Origin: Mortierella alpina
Taxonomy: Eukaryota; Mortierellomycota; Mortierellomycetes; Mortierellales; Mortierellaceae
Length of the DNA: 64,000 bases
Direction of reading: 5' to 3'
Assembly: GCA_029449245.1 (NCBI GenBank)
Contig: JANATF010000020.1
Coordinates: 1 to 64,000, forward strand
Shown: positions 18,710-29,870 of the stretch, one piece after another
Position numbering within the stretch: the stretch's first letter is position 1
Layout: every line of letters begins with the position of its first letter
Notes under the pieces: model-generated
What the model saw: only the letters and a program-made list of their open reading frames with translations
Database searches by the model: none
Told to the model about the DNA's origin: nothing
Made by a program: the position numbers and the translations under genes

Positions 18710-21700
18710 ATGATTGAGTACAACAACTTGAGAGTATGCACATTGAACGTCCGATCGATCGTGCGTGAGGCTATGAGGAGATCCTTCTTCTCTTGGCTAA
18801 GGACCCAAAAACAATACGACATTATCGCCCTACAGGAGACTGTGATGAACCCAGGACCCAACGACAACGAGGCGGCTCGACAGGCAAAGTGGGCAAGGGA
18901 ATGGAAGGGACCTATCGTCTTCTCCAAACACTGTGCCACCCTCTGCAACAACAGCCGTCTCTCTCTACACAACCCCCAACAATACCTCGAAGGAAGGCTA
19001 CTAACGGTCGAGGTGGTTTGCGACAACAAGCTTGACGAGAAGCTCTGCATTGCCAACGTGTATGCACCATCCAACAACGGTTGTAGTCAAGACAACCTCA
19101 CGCCCGAGACCTTCCTCCAACAACTACCATACACCGCCCTCAACAACTACGACCATAAGCTCATTCTGGGCGACTTCAACGTGGTCGCTAACCCTCGCCT
19201 TGATCAAAACCCACCAGGCAGGCTCCGCACTGTCGCACGCTGGACCCTATTCAGCGAGGCATTTTCCCGCCTTGACGTCGTGGACATCGCTCCGGAGGCA
19301 CCTGTGGACGAGAATGGCAAGGTGACTGATAACCACTTCACTCATGAGTACAGACGAAACAACAGCCTTCGTATGTCGCGCATCGATTATATCACTGTTT
19401 CCTCCCCTCTCCGGGATAGGGTAGCTTACTACCAGGTCTCCTCGGCTCCGTTTGTCAACTCGGACCACAGACTGGTCTCCGCGGTGATTAACTCGACTAC
19501 ACGACCCCGCAAACCCAAGGCCGCCCCGTCTCTTGACATTCGGATCCTCTCTGACCAGAGCTTCCGCGCTCAGATCCGCCAAACCTTGGAAAAATGCCAG
19601 CAAACTAGGACCACTCGCCCTGAATTATACCCCTCACCGGGCCACTTTTGGGACGAGTGCAAAGATAAGTTCCTACTGCTGGGTCAACAGTTTCGCAACA
19701 AACAACGCTCTACTGCCACGAGAAAGCGTGTCCTCCTCCAGAAGACTCTGAAGGAGGCAGACATACTCCTCAACCAAAACCCGAACTCGTCTGAAGCCCT
19801 TTGTCATCGTCTGGATGCTCTTGCTGAACTAGAACGCCTGGAGGCTGACGCGATGCAACACACGGCTACTTTGGCCAAGGTCCGTTGGCTGGAGGAAGGC
19901 GAGAAGGCCTCACCCTTCTTTACCGACAACCTCAAGCGAGAGCGCCAGAGGAAGGACATCAAAGCACTAAAGTCTAGTTCAGGAGTCAGCACCCAAGTCC
20001 CGGAGGAGATGGACTCGATTGCTCGCCAGTTTTACACTCAACTATACGCGTCTCAACCAACGGATACCACCGCACAGGACACGCTCCTGGAGTGCGTGGA
20101 GAGGAAGATCCTACCGGACTGCAGTGCCATCCTGGATGAAGATCTGACATTGCAGGAGATTAAAAAATCAATCGACTCTATGGACCTTCGCTCTTCACCA
20201 GGATCGGACGGCCTCCCTTATGAATTTTACAAAACTTTCAAACATGACGTTGCCCCTATCCTTCTGGAGATGTTCAACTCGATCACGGACACTGACGGCG
20301 CACATCCAACCTCGCACGGGATCGCCCTCACAACTCTGATCCACAAAAAAGCCTGCAAGGAGGAGATGAAAAACTACCGACCGATCTCACTCACACAGAC
20401 TGACTACAAGATCTTCACAAAGGCTTTGACGAACAGGATCAACCCAGTCGCCAAAACGGTCATCAAACCGTGGCAGACAGGCTTTATCCCAGGTAGACAG
20501 GGCCATGATAATGTTATGCTTATCGAGCTCCTGTCACAGTACGTCAACGACGGATCCCACGGTGATTACGCGATCCTCTCACTGGACCAGGAGAAGGCGT
20601 ACGATAGAGTGGAGTGGGGGTACCTCTCCAGGGTGTTGGTGACATTTGGATTCGGAGCCAGGATGCGCAATTGGATCAGATGCTGCTACACCAATCTGAC
20701 AGCCAGACTCCTCATCAATGGCCGACAATCAGCTCCCTACCCAGTCGAACGAGGTCTCCGGCAAGGAGACCCTCTTGCACCAATCTTATTCAATTTTGTC
20801 CTGGAGCCCTTCCTCCTGTACTACCACAGGCACGCGAGTGGCATTAGAGTCGAGGACATGGGCTTCAAAGTCGCAGCCTTTGCCGATGACACCAATTTGT
20901 TTATCCAGCCTGGAGACGAGCAGCACGCACTGCGAGCGATCGAACTTCACGAGAAGGCATCCGGCGCCAAGGTCAACCAGGACAAAACGGAGGTAATACC
21001 ACTCACTAGGGGGGCGACGACAACCATTGTCTTCCCGTCCTTTACAGTCAAACCATTCGAGGACCCGTTCACCCACCTGGGGGTCATCATACAACCCTCA
21101 GGGCGTCTTATGGTGCCCATCGAAAAGGCCATTCTGGAGGACCTCAAGTCCACAGTCCAAGCGTGGCACAGGAGGCGCCTGTCGTTCGCTGGGCGGGTCA
21201 CGGCCGCCAACACATATCTGTTATCCAAACTCTGGCACGTTGCCCCCTTTTATACGTTCAGCAAAAAGTTTTTCAAGGCAGTTGACACCATCACAAAGGC
21301 CCTCCTCTGGCACGACAAACCAGCTAGGGTCTCGTTGTCATGGTACCGCCTGCCTCGGAAAGACGGGGGCTGGGGCCTCATCAACCCTGAGACTCAATGC
21401 CAGGCCCTGAAGGCGAAATGGTTAGCGCGATGGAGAACTCAACGCACCCGCTGGAGACGGCTCTTTACGTTGTCGGCCCAAGGATGCTATGGCCTCAATG
21501 ACGTTGATGCTACTGAATCCTTTCTTGCGACTCCCACTATACAGCAGGCCATCGTGGGTGGCCCCATGCACTCCTCGACTACAGCACAGGCCACCACAGC
21601 CTTCGCCAAACTGGACGTCAAGGACATATCTCCCATGGAAGCGGTCTCACTTGCTCAAAAAAAGAACGCGGACTCGAAGATTGGCGGCCACACTAAATAC

Positions 21701-22711
21701 GGCGACAAATACCTTATATCTGAGTTCACGGTCAGGACGGCTCGGCAGTACCTGGATGAGAAGGCGCTTGAGGCTCACAAGGCGAGACCTCGACCCTCAA
21801 AGCTCTCCCTCCAGGCGCCCATCTTTGCCAACCTACCCCTCCGTGATATCACGCCAGACACAGCAGCCAGGGTCGAACTGGACTTGAGGACAGCGCGCGC
21901 GATGGCGGCTACAAATGACCCCACCATTGACCCAGTCCCAACACCCAAGGACATCGCTGAAGCACAGAAGGCAGCCGAGATCTCACTACCCGATGCCCAG
22001 TGGACAGTCTTTTTCTCTCGCCTCCACTGCAGTCAACGTCGCACCAATGAGAAGGACTTTCTGTACCTCATTGCTCACCGCAAGATATACACCCACGGTA
22101 TCAAGAGCAACTTTGGATACGAAGACTCACCCTCACCTGGTTGTAGGAGATGCAAGATAGCCGATCCCGACCTCGACCCACCCTTTGAGACCCGTCGCCA
22201 CGCCTTTCACTCGTGCCCGTCGGTCCTGGTACTCTGGACACAGGCCCTACGATGGCTGCAGCAGTTGCTGCCACAGCAGCAGCTAAGTGACGACGGTCTT
22301 CAGTTGATCCTCTGTTGGCCAGCAACCACTGCACTGCCCACTATCGTAATCCATCTCCACTCGGTCGTAACGCATGCCATCTACCGTACTTACTGCAAGT
22401 TAGGGGACGGTGAGCCTCTGAGGCCCAACCAACTATCATGGATGGCCCTCGCCGCTTTCCAGTCCCGCGGTCGGCTTGAACTCGTCCGAGCACTACACAA
22501 GGATCAGCGTGAACGGGAGCGAGTGCCCAGAACTGGCGCCCGACAACCACGAGAACCTCCGGACCCAGATCACCACTACAAAGTCTTCAAGGCTGAATGG
22601 CACCACCCGCCCCACATTGTGGTGTCTGACGATACCATCTCCTTTGGGGACATGTGGGTGCTGCAGGACCAGGAAGCCCTCTCGGTAGACGACCCTGTCG
22701 ACCTCGAGTAA
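18710..22711 (+). CDS. LINE copy 2 ORF2: endonuclease / reverse transcriptase
   Basis: 1,333 residues, identical in translation to ORF2 of copy 1. All endonuclease and reverse-transcriptase motifs, including the FADD box, are preserved, so this copy also appears competent. Confidence 0.97.
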   Translation: MIEYNNLRVCTLNVRSIVREAMRRSFFSWLRTQKQYDIIALQETVMNPGPNDNEAARQAKWAREWKGPIVFSKHCATLCNNSRLSLHNPQQYLEGRLLTVEVVCDNKLDEKLCIANVYAPSNNGCSQDNLTPETFLQQLPYTALNNYDHKLILGDFNVVANPRLDQNPPGRLRTVARWTLFSEAFSRLDVVDIAPEAPVDENGKVTDNHFTHEYRRNNSLRMSRIDYITVSSPLRDRVAYYQVSSAPFVNSDHRLVSAVINSTTRPRKPKAAPSLDIRILSDQSFRAQIRQTLEKCQQTRTTRPELYPSPGHFWDECKDKFLLLGQQFRNKQRSTATRKRVLLQKTLKEADILLNQNPNSSEALCHRLDALAELERLEADAMQHTATLAKVRWLEEGEKASPFFTDNLKRERQRKDIKALKSSSGVSTQVPEEMDSIARQFYTQLYASQPTDTTAQDTLLECVERKILPDCSAILDEDLTLQEIKKSIDSMDLRSSPGSDGLPYEFYKTFKHDVAPILLEMFNSITDTDGAHPTSHGIALTTLIHKKACKEEMKNYRPISLTQTDYKIFTKALTNRINPVAKTVIKPWQTGFIPGRQGHDNVMLIELLSQYVNDGSHGDYAILSLDQEKAYDRVEWGYLSRVLVTFGFGARMRNWIRCCYTNLTARLLINGRQSAPYPVERGLRQGDPLAPILFNFVLEPFLLYYHRHASGIRVEDMGFKVAAFADDTNLFIQPGDEQHALRAIELHEKASGAKVNQDKTEVIPLTRGATTTIVFPSFTVKPFEDPFTHLGVIIQPSGRLMVPIEKAILEDLKSTVQAWHRRRLSFAGRVTAANTYLLSKLWHVAPFYTFSKKFFKAVDTITKALLWHDKPARVSLSWYRLPRKDGGWGLINPETQCQALKAKWLARWRTQRTRWRRLFTLSAQGCYGLNDVDATESFLATPTIQQAIVGGPMHSSTTAQATTAFAKLDVKDISPMEAVSLAQKKNADSKIGGHTKYGDKYLISEFTVRTARQYLDEKALEAHKARPRPSKLSLQAPIFANLPLRDITPDTAARVELDLRTARAMAATNDPTIDPVPTPKDIAEAQKAAEISLPDAQWTVFFSRLHCSQRRTNEKDFLYLIAHRKIYTHGIKSNFGYEDSPSPGCRRCKIADPDLDPPFETRRHAFHSCPSVLVLWTQALRWLQQLLPQQQLSDDGLQLILCWPATTALPTIVIHLHSVVTHAIYRTYCKLGDGEPLRPNQLSWMALAAFQSRGRLELVRALHKDQRERERVPRTGARQPREPPDPDHHYKVFKAEWHHPPHIVVSDDTISFGDMWVLQDQEALSVDDPVDLE

Positions 22712-22785
22712 CTGCTTGGTTTCTGTCGCTATTCACCCTTGTTCTTTGGATTCTTCCTACTCTTTATTTTTATCTTTTATTTTTT

Positions 22786-23688
22786 CTACTTCTTGTTATA
22801 CGCCTCGAGCCTGGACCAGTACGCCCGGGCCAGAGCGCCCTGCTCTCTGACTCGCTCTTCCAACCGCCGAACCGCTTCTGCGTGTTCCTGCACCATGGCG
22901 GCGTACTGCTCTTGCTGAGGACACAACTGCAGCACTAGTTGCTGCAGACGCTCTTGGAGGCCCACCTTGTCACTCTGAAGCACGTCCCACATCCGCTGGA
23001 GACCGGCCCTGTCCTCAACGCTCACCTCGTGGTGCAAGATCCGCTCCTCGAGCAGCGCGAGTCGCTCGATCGTGGTGTGCAAGTTCCCTTGGAGCTTCCA
23101 AAACCACAAGACACCGACGTCCTGCCCCCTAGGCTCTGCTTCAGGATCAGGGGCCTCATAAGTGGGAGGCCCTGTGATCTCTCCACCGGCGCCACCTGGA
23201 CTAGCGGGAGAGGACAAGGGCGACAACTCTGGCGACGGACTGGCAACGGCCTGACTGAGCTCGAACCCACCTTCGTCCGAGTCCTGAACGAACGTGGTAT
23301 CGCGCTCTCCAGCTGGACTACCGGCAGGACTCAGCGGCTCCAACAGTGGTGACTGCTGGCGCGAGTCAGGACCGCTGGACCTCCTGCGGAGGGGCCTCAA
23401 ACTGGGTGAAAGAATGGTTCTGGAGGTCATGGTGTTTTTCGTGATGGAGTGGTTGGGGACAATGGTGATGGTGAATTGAGGAAAAGGAATGGCGAAAAGG
23501 AATGGCGGACGCAATGGAGTGAATTTATGCTCTCCATTTCGAATGTCGTGGAAGGAGTCAGCGTGGAGAGGAAATGGCGTGATGGTGGAGAGGCAAGGTG
23601 GACCAATGGGAGATCTTGTCGTCGCCATCCTCTTTCTTTTTTTCCTCTCTCTTTGGGCATGCACTCTGACGTACAGTCCTCCATTCAC
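22786..23688 (-). CDS. LINE copy 2 antisense ORF3: coiled-coil protein
   Basis: 300 residues, identical in translation to the antisense ORF of copy 1. Because the copies are identical throughout, this does not by itself prove selection on the antisense frame; diverged family members are needed for that. Confidence 0.58.
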   Translation of the reverse strand: MNGGLYVRVHAQRERKKRKRMATTRSPIGPPCLSTITPFPLHADSFHDIRNGEHKFTPLRPPFLFAIPFPQFTITIVPNHSITKNTMTSRTILSPSLRPLRRRSSGPDSRQQSPLLEPLSPAGSPAGERDTTFVQDSDEGGFELSQAVASPSPELSPLSSPASPGGAGGEITGPPTYEAPDPEAEPRGQDVGVLWFWKLQGNLHTTIERLALLEERILHHEVSVEDRAGLQRMWDVLQSDKVGLQERLQQLVLQLCPQQEQYAAMVQEHAEAVRRLEERVREQGALARAYWSRLEAYNKK

Positions 23689-24472
23689 TTTCCCTTATTT
23701 TTCTTTCTTTTTTTTCTCCTCTCCCTCCTTGTCCCATCTACCGCTGCATCCTCTCTCCCCCTCACCGTCAGCGCCCTCCCACCATCAGCTCTTCTACCCA
23801 ACCCCCCTATACACCCACACACACCCACACACACTCACACAACAACAACCAACTACCATTAGCGCGAGCCCATAGGACCCGCCACAGACGACTCACAGAC
23901 CCGCCGGCCATGGACCTCTGACTCAAGTGCCTCAAGACCGAGCGGCCTCACCCTCCCCACACTTATGCATCCGGACCTGGCACCTCCGATGGCGATGTGT
24001 GGGTGCCCACAGACCATGAGGGTCCCGGCCGACACCTCTGTCGCCGAAGAGCAGCTGCCTGCCCCCAGCTGCTTACCAGGATCACTCCCTTGACTCCTGT
24101 AGAGCAGCCCTGCCCCCCTGAGGGCTGCTGACCCAGACCTTTTTGCCATTTTTTTTACTACCCTCCCACATACGGGAGGGCCCCGAGTGTGCTCCCTGAC
24201 ACTCCACCCGCAATCTGTGCTCCCTGAGATTGCTTGTACTATACAAACACATACCCGCTCTATTTTTCCGTCTGTTCCTACCCTGCCTCACCGCAGCGGC
24301 TCGGGGGCCAGCTGTTCTTCCTGGTTTTTGGTCTGGGTCATTTTGACTTGCGGCTTCTTGAGGTTTCCACCTTTCACCCTACATAGCATATGAACTTTTT
24401 TCACTGCCAGGAGGGACACCCCCACCCGTGGGAAAGTCCCGACCTAAAATAAAGCACCTCATCATATGGTGA

Positions 24473-24544
24473 GGTCTGCTGGCCCAATGGAAAGGCGTCT
24501 GACTACGAATCAGGAGATTGCAGGTTCGACCCCTGCGTAGATCA
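24473..24544 (+). tRNA. tRNA-Arg (anticodon ACG), intact, downstream of the LINE array
   Basis: 72 nt and intronless. The acceptor stem pairs nucleotides 1-7 with 65-71 (two G-T pairs) and leaves A72 as discriminator. The D arm is nt 10-24, the anticodon stem nt 26-30/38-42 with loop CTACGAA (anticodon ACG, read as ICG, decoding CGU/CGC/CGA), and the T arm has loop TTCGACC. The A box TGGCCCAATGG (24480-24490) and B box GGTTCGACCCC (24523-24533) match Pol III consensus. Nucleotides 1-24 are the target-site duplication, so this gene was rebuilt by the insertion. Its natural 5' flank is now 15.6 kb away at 8,848, and the LINE tail serves as its upstream region. Confidence 0.96.
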
Positions 24545-24551
24545 TTCTTTC

Positions 24552-24557
24552 TTTTTT
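24552..24557 (+). terminator. Pol III terminator of tRNA-Arg
   Basis: Run of six T starting 8 nt after the tRNA discriminator base, the normal Pol III stop signal; a TTTC tract precedes it. Confidence 0.8.
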
Positions 24558-27500
24558 GCCTTTTTCACCGCCGATTGCTAGAGGGTTCGTTTTTGCATCC
24601 ATCCCACTTTCGCCATTCACGCACGCACGCACGTCTGCTTTCTTTTTGGATTGGCCTTGGTATAAAGCAGCGTTAGGCGCGGCGGCTTCTAACGTCGATC
24701 CACCGCCGCTTCCTGTAGCAGCTGGATCCCTGGCTCGGGCTGGATCTCGTCCTGGAATGCCTTCGCCGCTGTAGCTCGGGTTGCAGCCTCACTGGCCATG
24801 GCCAAGGCGACATCGTAACTCCAGCTTCCAGAACGCCCTGTGGTAGAGCGGTGAGTGACTCGGTCGTGCTATCGAGTGGTCCCGATCCTGGAGGATCGCC
24901 TCCTGTATCAATGGGTACCCATGTGTCACAGCCACTATATTTTGCGGTTGCAGCGTTGGCAAATACACTCCTCCTTCACCTACCTGACCTGACTCCTACC
25001 ACACCTCCCATCGCTGGGGTACTCGCAGAAGTTCCTGGCTGCAAAACATCCTTCTTTATTTGTTATATTGTCTTCCTTCGAATTCCACAGTTGCCGCCGT
25101 CCAGCACCACAGTGCCCACACAGAGAGCGGAGTACAGATGAGCCAAAGCGTCCATGTAGAAGGTAGGTGGAATGTAATAGTGGAAAGAGCGATGAGGGAC
25201 TGAGGGAGTCCTTTTAGTTGAGGTTGCTGGTGGCAATGTCCCCATCCTTTCGTTTAAGCGCAACACTTCTCTCATCCCCTCCTGCCTGGATCAACAAAGG
25301 AGTCAAAAGCCTGATGGTTGAGGTCATTCGCTCAAAGAAGTTAAAACTTACGCCAGGTAATCATCCGCCCATTCTGGGACTACCTTACGCTGAAGCGGAC
25401 TACATTGAACAGAAGCTAGTGCGACGGGCCAGGAGCAGAGTGACAATCAATGGGAAAAGTATAGTAGTGTGCGCTTTTGCCTTTTGCACCATCACTGATG
25501 TGTATTTGAAGTATGTGTTTGAAGTTTGAACCTCAATCTCTCGATTCGAGTGCCAGTGCTACACTTCCCTCGGAGTTAACATATGTTGTACGTGCTTTTC
25601 ACAGGCCGATCGTTGAAGACTCGCTGATCCACTTTTCCTGCCCTACACTCATCTGAGAAAGCGCCGCACTCACTGTTTACTACTTCACCACTGGTGTCAC
25701 CACCATTTTTGCAACGACCCTCGTAGCTGCTGCTCAAAATACATTGGTATCATCTTAAATAGCATAGCCAATATAGACTGCGACTCGGCGTCTAGACGCC
25801 AATGTCGTTCTATATAGGCCACATTTGGCAAGACAATGGTGAGGGTCTTGAAAATAATCGTCGCGCCCCGGGTTTTCAATCTGTACCACACTGTTGGCTG
25901 CACCCTCTTACAGCGAACGGTTTTGGAGATCTTTTTTTTGCTCTTCGTTGCCTTGCCGTCATAACGCCCTGGTCTGCGACATATTTTGCAAGAAGGCACG
26001 GAGATGTAAATATACATTAAGGAGACAATTGTTAATGTGTGGAGCCTCCTGCATGGTAGAGTAACTAACTGTTACTGTCGCTAGCTCCGAGGCAGGCCAT
26101 GACGAGGGATGGAAAGGGCAGATGAGATAACGTAAAGAAGGACTGCAAGAGTCCGACCAAAAAAAAAGTGCGTGTGGACAGAACTTTCCCGAAAAAGAAA
26201 GAATGAAATGGTATTGCAAACGCTGGTCAAACCTCTGAGCAACTTCTGTTTGGTGTGTCCTCTCTAGCTCTGGTCTCAATCCTGAGTGCTAGTCTATTGT
26301 ATTTGCCAACTCAATCATCATGAACCAAAAAGCCCAGATTGCCCTCTCTTGAGACTTGACGCACGGCTAATATTTGCGTGATTTTCACAATTGGGTGGAG
26401 AAAAGGGATAGGAGGGAGGGTAGGATCAAGGAAATTCCGGTCAGATTCACGATTCACACCTACAGCATGAGGGCCATTTTGCAGACGTTATTCAACGAAT
26501 GAAGCCCTTTCCATACATTGGTGTTGACTGAAACGTCTCGGGGGAGGGGGAGAGTGATTGAATAATATGCCCTGTCGGAAGGAGCCCTATAAAAAACTGC
26601 GGACGGTCAACAAGGATAGAGCTCAGTGAAGGGTGTGGTTTCGCTTGACCTGGGTAAACTTGTCCTCGTGGACACAGTAGCTGCTGTCATCAATTCAGGC
26701 ACTCTCAGGGTACAGTAATTTGTCCAGGTGCCTGGGTAAAAGAGGCAGATTGAATGAAGCTGTACGTAACGGCAAGGGTACAGTAGGCATAATCTTTAGA
26801 GTTTCCTAGTGCCTTGCGATGCGGCATTTTTTTTTGTTTCTTTTTTCAGCTCTCTCGCGCCAACGTAAATTTCGGACACCGCTCTTTACAAACAGCCCGC
26901 TGTGGGTCAGATACAAGGACATACAGCAGAGGGGTTGACATCGCAAAAGTGGAGATGCAAAGACAGCGAAGCGCCGGTATCAAAAGTTCCTCAGGTGTGG
27001 AGGTTAGGAGCTGTGTGCGCTCGCAAGACCAAATCAGTGGAAAAAAAAAGACGCTGCCAAGATATGCTAAAAAAAAGGAGAGATGAGGAGATTGGGTGGA
27101 GGGCAGTCTATTGAATTGAAACGCAGGTGAGCACAAACAGTGTGCCAGAGGTTCGCGTGTGATTGGCCAGCCGCGGTCCACTTGCCTGCAATTTACCCAT
27201 TTCAACCTCGCTCTCAACCTGCCCTCCCAGCCCTTTGCTCGATCCTCGGTAATTGAAGGGAGCAGAGGGAAAGCAGGGAGAATGGAGTCCAGATTTGTCG
27301 CAAGTGGTCAGTTGGACACCGGCGTCTAGTCTCGTCGGAGAGGAGACCTGTCCATATATATTTCCTCGCTGCTCCTTTCCGCTCGCTCGCTCTCTCTTTT
27401 TTTTTTTTTTTTTTTTTTTTTGTTCCTAACCCCCCTCCCTCCCACTCTCTCTCTCTCTCCTCTCTCTCTCTTTCTTTCTCTCTAACAGACACACACACAC

Positions 27501-27746
27501 TTTCTCACTCATCCTCTCTGTCTCTCTGTCTCTCTGTCTCTCTCGCTTGCTCTCTTCTCTGCCTGCCCAGCCTCATCTTCCTCCCTCATTCATCCCGGCG
27601 TTTTTCTCTCTCTCTCTGCTGTTTCCCCCCATTCGGCAATGCAACACGCCGCCTCTCCTTGCTCGACTCCTTTTGCTTAACACCCTGGTTCATATATACA
27701 TACATACATACACACACACCTGCCCATACTCACACTTATACACAGA
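24558..27746. other. 3.2-kb gene-free region; promoter and leader of the velvet gene at its end
   Basis: No frame here carries a known domain; short frames near 25,218-25,529 and 26,846-27,217 lack support. The last ~350 bp are low-complexity (see the next entry) and likely contain the velvet gene promoter and leader. Confidence 0.6.
27397..27720. repeat. Microsatellite-rich pyrimidine leader upstream of the velvet gene
   Basis: A 25-T run (27397-27421) is followed by CT repeats (to about 27,484), TCTG/TCTC repeats (about 27,515-27,546) and an ATAC/CA tract (about 27,691-27,718). Such C/T-rich leaders are common before fungal regulatory genes; length variation here could alter expression. 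Confidence 0.85.
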
Positions 27747-29870
27747 ATGGTCAAGTCTTCGTCCTCGGCGCCCTACTGCTTCGTCAGTGGCCAGACTGAA
27801 AAGTCCAAGGCTGCTTCCTCGTACGTATTCCTCACGATAAAAATATATATGGCACCAGCAGCATATTTTGGTGCCTTTCCCCGGCTAAATATGCTCTCAG
27901 CTGCATTATGAGTGTTGGCGCATCTATTCCAAATATATTCTCAGCTCACCCGAATGTCCATCTGAGTGCTCGGGCGTGAACTGTGCAGCAGGATGTACAT
28001 GATACCAGGGTACTTTGACCCAATGTAGAAAGGATACCTAACCTACCCACACCCTTATTTCCACAGCTCAAAATATGTCCTCAGCATCCGCCAGCAGCCA
28101 CTGCGTGCTAAGGTCTGCGGCCTCAAGGAGCGGGACCGTCGCCCCATCGACCCACCACCTATTGTGCAAATCAAACTAGCTGATCCTTCCTCCGACAGAA
28201 ACAAGTAAGGAGCCTCTTCATCCTCACTCATCTCACGAGAGCAGACTCTGTGTATGTGTGTATGCTGGCCATCTCCATATTTACTGATCTTCATTCCGCC
28301 TGCGTGCACTCCTCGTTCTGTCCACAGGGATTACCTCCAGAGTCCTTATCTGTTTATGTGCTGTAATCTGGTCCATGCTGATGACATCTCGGGCGAGATT
28401 GTAGCCCCAGCACATCGAGCCCTCGCTGGTACCGTGGTGTCGTCACTGAACCGTCTCAAGGATGTTGATAACTCTGACGGCGGCTTTTTTGTCTTTGGAG
28501 ACATGTCTGTGCGCATTGAGGGCCGCTTCTGCCTTCGCTTTACGCTCTTTGAGCTCATTGAGGGCCAGGTCGTTCATGTGATGACCTCGACCTCCAATCC
28601 ATTGACGGTCTATTCTGGCAAGATGTTTCCTGGAATGTCCGAGTCCACATTCCTCTCCAGGAGTTTTTCTGACCAAGGGGTCCGCATTCGCATCCGCAAG
28701 GATCACCACGTCAAGCCAAAGAAACCCCTTCCCAGCGATACGGTCGATGACTCGAGCATGCACAGCCCACCGTCTTCGTGCCACGAGGCTGAGCACAGCG
28801 ATAACGAGAGTGACATGCAGCCGTGCAAGCGACCCAGGCCCTCGACCCATTCGTACTGCGGCGATTCTGCCTATGCGTCCCCGGCCTCGAGACACGTTGC
28901 TATCGCAGCGCGTCCCACGCCCATGCACAGTCGTCACTCACCCTCAGAGCCAATGGACCGCACACCCCCATCATCGCCTGGCTCTCTTGCCAGTATGGAC
29001 AGCCAATCATCAAGGCACTACCGCACCTCCTACTCTACCGAGGAGGCATCTCGACGCCCAGACGGCCACTCTATGTCGAGGCAGCATCCATACTACAGTC
29101 GATCGCACGCGCACGACCATCCGTATCCTCATCCTGAACAAGTGGCCCCGGCGTCTGCTTACAGCCATGGTGCCTACGCGCACTCTCATTCTCACCCTCA
29201 TGCCCAGGCTCAGCCTCACTCCTACTTTCACCGCGACTCTGGTAGTCCAAGAGAGCACTATTCTTACCACCCTTCCCACGAGCGTGGCCATTATGTCGAA
29301 GGGTCTCCATCGCATGGCTACGCTCCGTCTCTTCCAATGGGCGCTGCTCATTCGTCTCCTCGTTCTTCTGTACATAACTCCCATCATCATATGCATGAGC
29401 ACTCTTCGACGGCCTCCTTCCTTCCCCCACCCGTAAACGCTGGTCGTTCCGGGTTCCCTGCCTCGCTGTTGAATGACCATGATATGGAGTGCTCCTCGTC
29501 CAGTGCCGCTCAAGCAGTAGAGTTCCGAGTACCCCATAGCACTCACTCGCATTCACGCCGCCAAGATCCGTATCATAGTCGAACACCGTCCATGTCATCG
29601 CAGCACAGTGAAGACAACATTTCTCCACCACATCCCTTCTCTCCACCAGAGCTGCAGCTGAGCCAGGTGAATGGCCAGCAAGATCGCAGGGGGTCCTCGC
29701 CGCACTCGCCGCAGTCGGTGCTGCCGTTACCGTCTATCCTGCCATCCATATCGAAGCCCCATGACGGCGAGAGGATCCAATTGCCTCCGATCCACATGCT
29801 GTCGACGTTCTCTCCAACGATGTCTGGCCACTCCTCAATAGACAGTGGATATCCAGGCAGCCGCCCCTGA
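27747..29870 (+). CDS. Velvet-domain regulatory protein (VosA/VelB/VelC type)
   Basis: Velvet proteins are fungus-specific transcription regulators that dimerise and couple development, spore formation and secondary metabolism; the velvet fold is NF-kB-like. Exons 27747-27820, 28067-28204 and 28328-29870 join in frame to 584 residues. The velvet domain covers about 25-190: SIRQQPLRAKVCG, then DRRPIDPPPIVQIKL, then SPYLFMCCNL, then FFVFGDMSVRIEGRFCLRF. The tail (200-584) is Ser/His/Pro-rich and disordered, with many His-Ser repeats and a Lys/Arg patch near 235-245 that may act as a nuclear signal. Three overlapping AATAAA signals lie just past the stop (29,890-29,908). Which velvet subfamily it belongs to needs a tree; the RRPIDPPPIVQ core resembles VosA/VelB. 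Confidence 0.95.

Larger units (their letters stand above)
16685..24472 (+). mobile_element. Full-length tRNA-Arg-targeting non-LTR retrotransposon, copy 2
   Basis: Same length and same features as copy 1, offset by exactly 7,812 bp; I saw no difference in any translated frame. This copy abuts the complete tRNA. Since the intact target is always rebuilt on the downstream side, copy 2 is probably the later insertion, unless the pair arose by unequal exchange. Confidence 0.96.

Noticed and set aside
8873-24472. LTR retrotransposon or segmental duplication of host genes
   Set aside because: No long terminal repeats, integrase or protease; ORF2 has AP endonuclease plus L1-type reverse transcriptase, and the repeats are tRNA halves.
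24838-24920. Possible second tRNA (a TGGTAGAGCGGT-like A-box string)
   Set aside because: No matching B box, acceptor stem or anticodon stem can be drawn.
25218-25529. 103-codon frame downstream of the tRNA
   Set aside because: No homology, signal or splice structure recognised; too short to support alone.
27397-27720. Telomere-like or CRISPR-like array
   Set aside because: Simple CT/T/CA microsatellites without spacers; ordinary low-complexity leader of a fungal gene.
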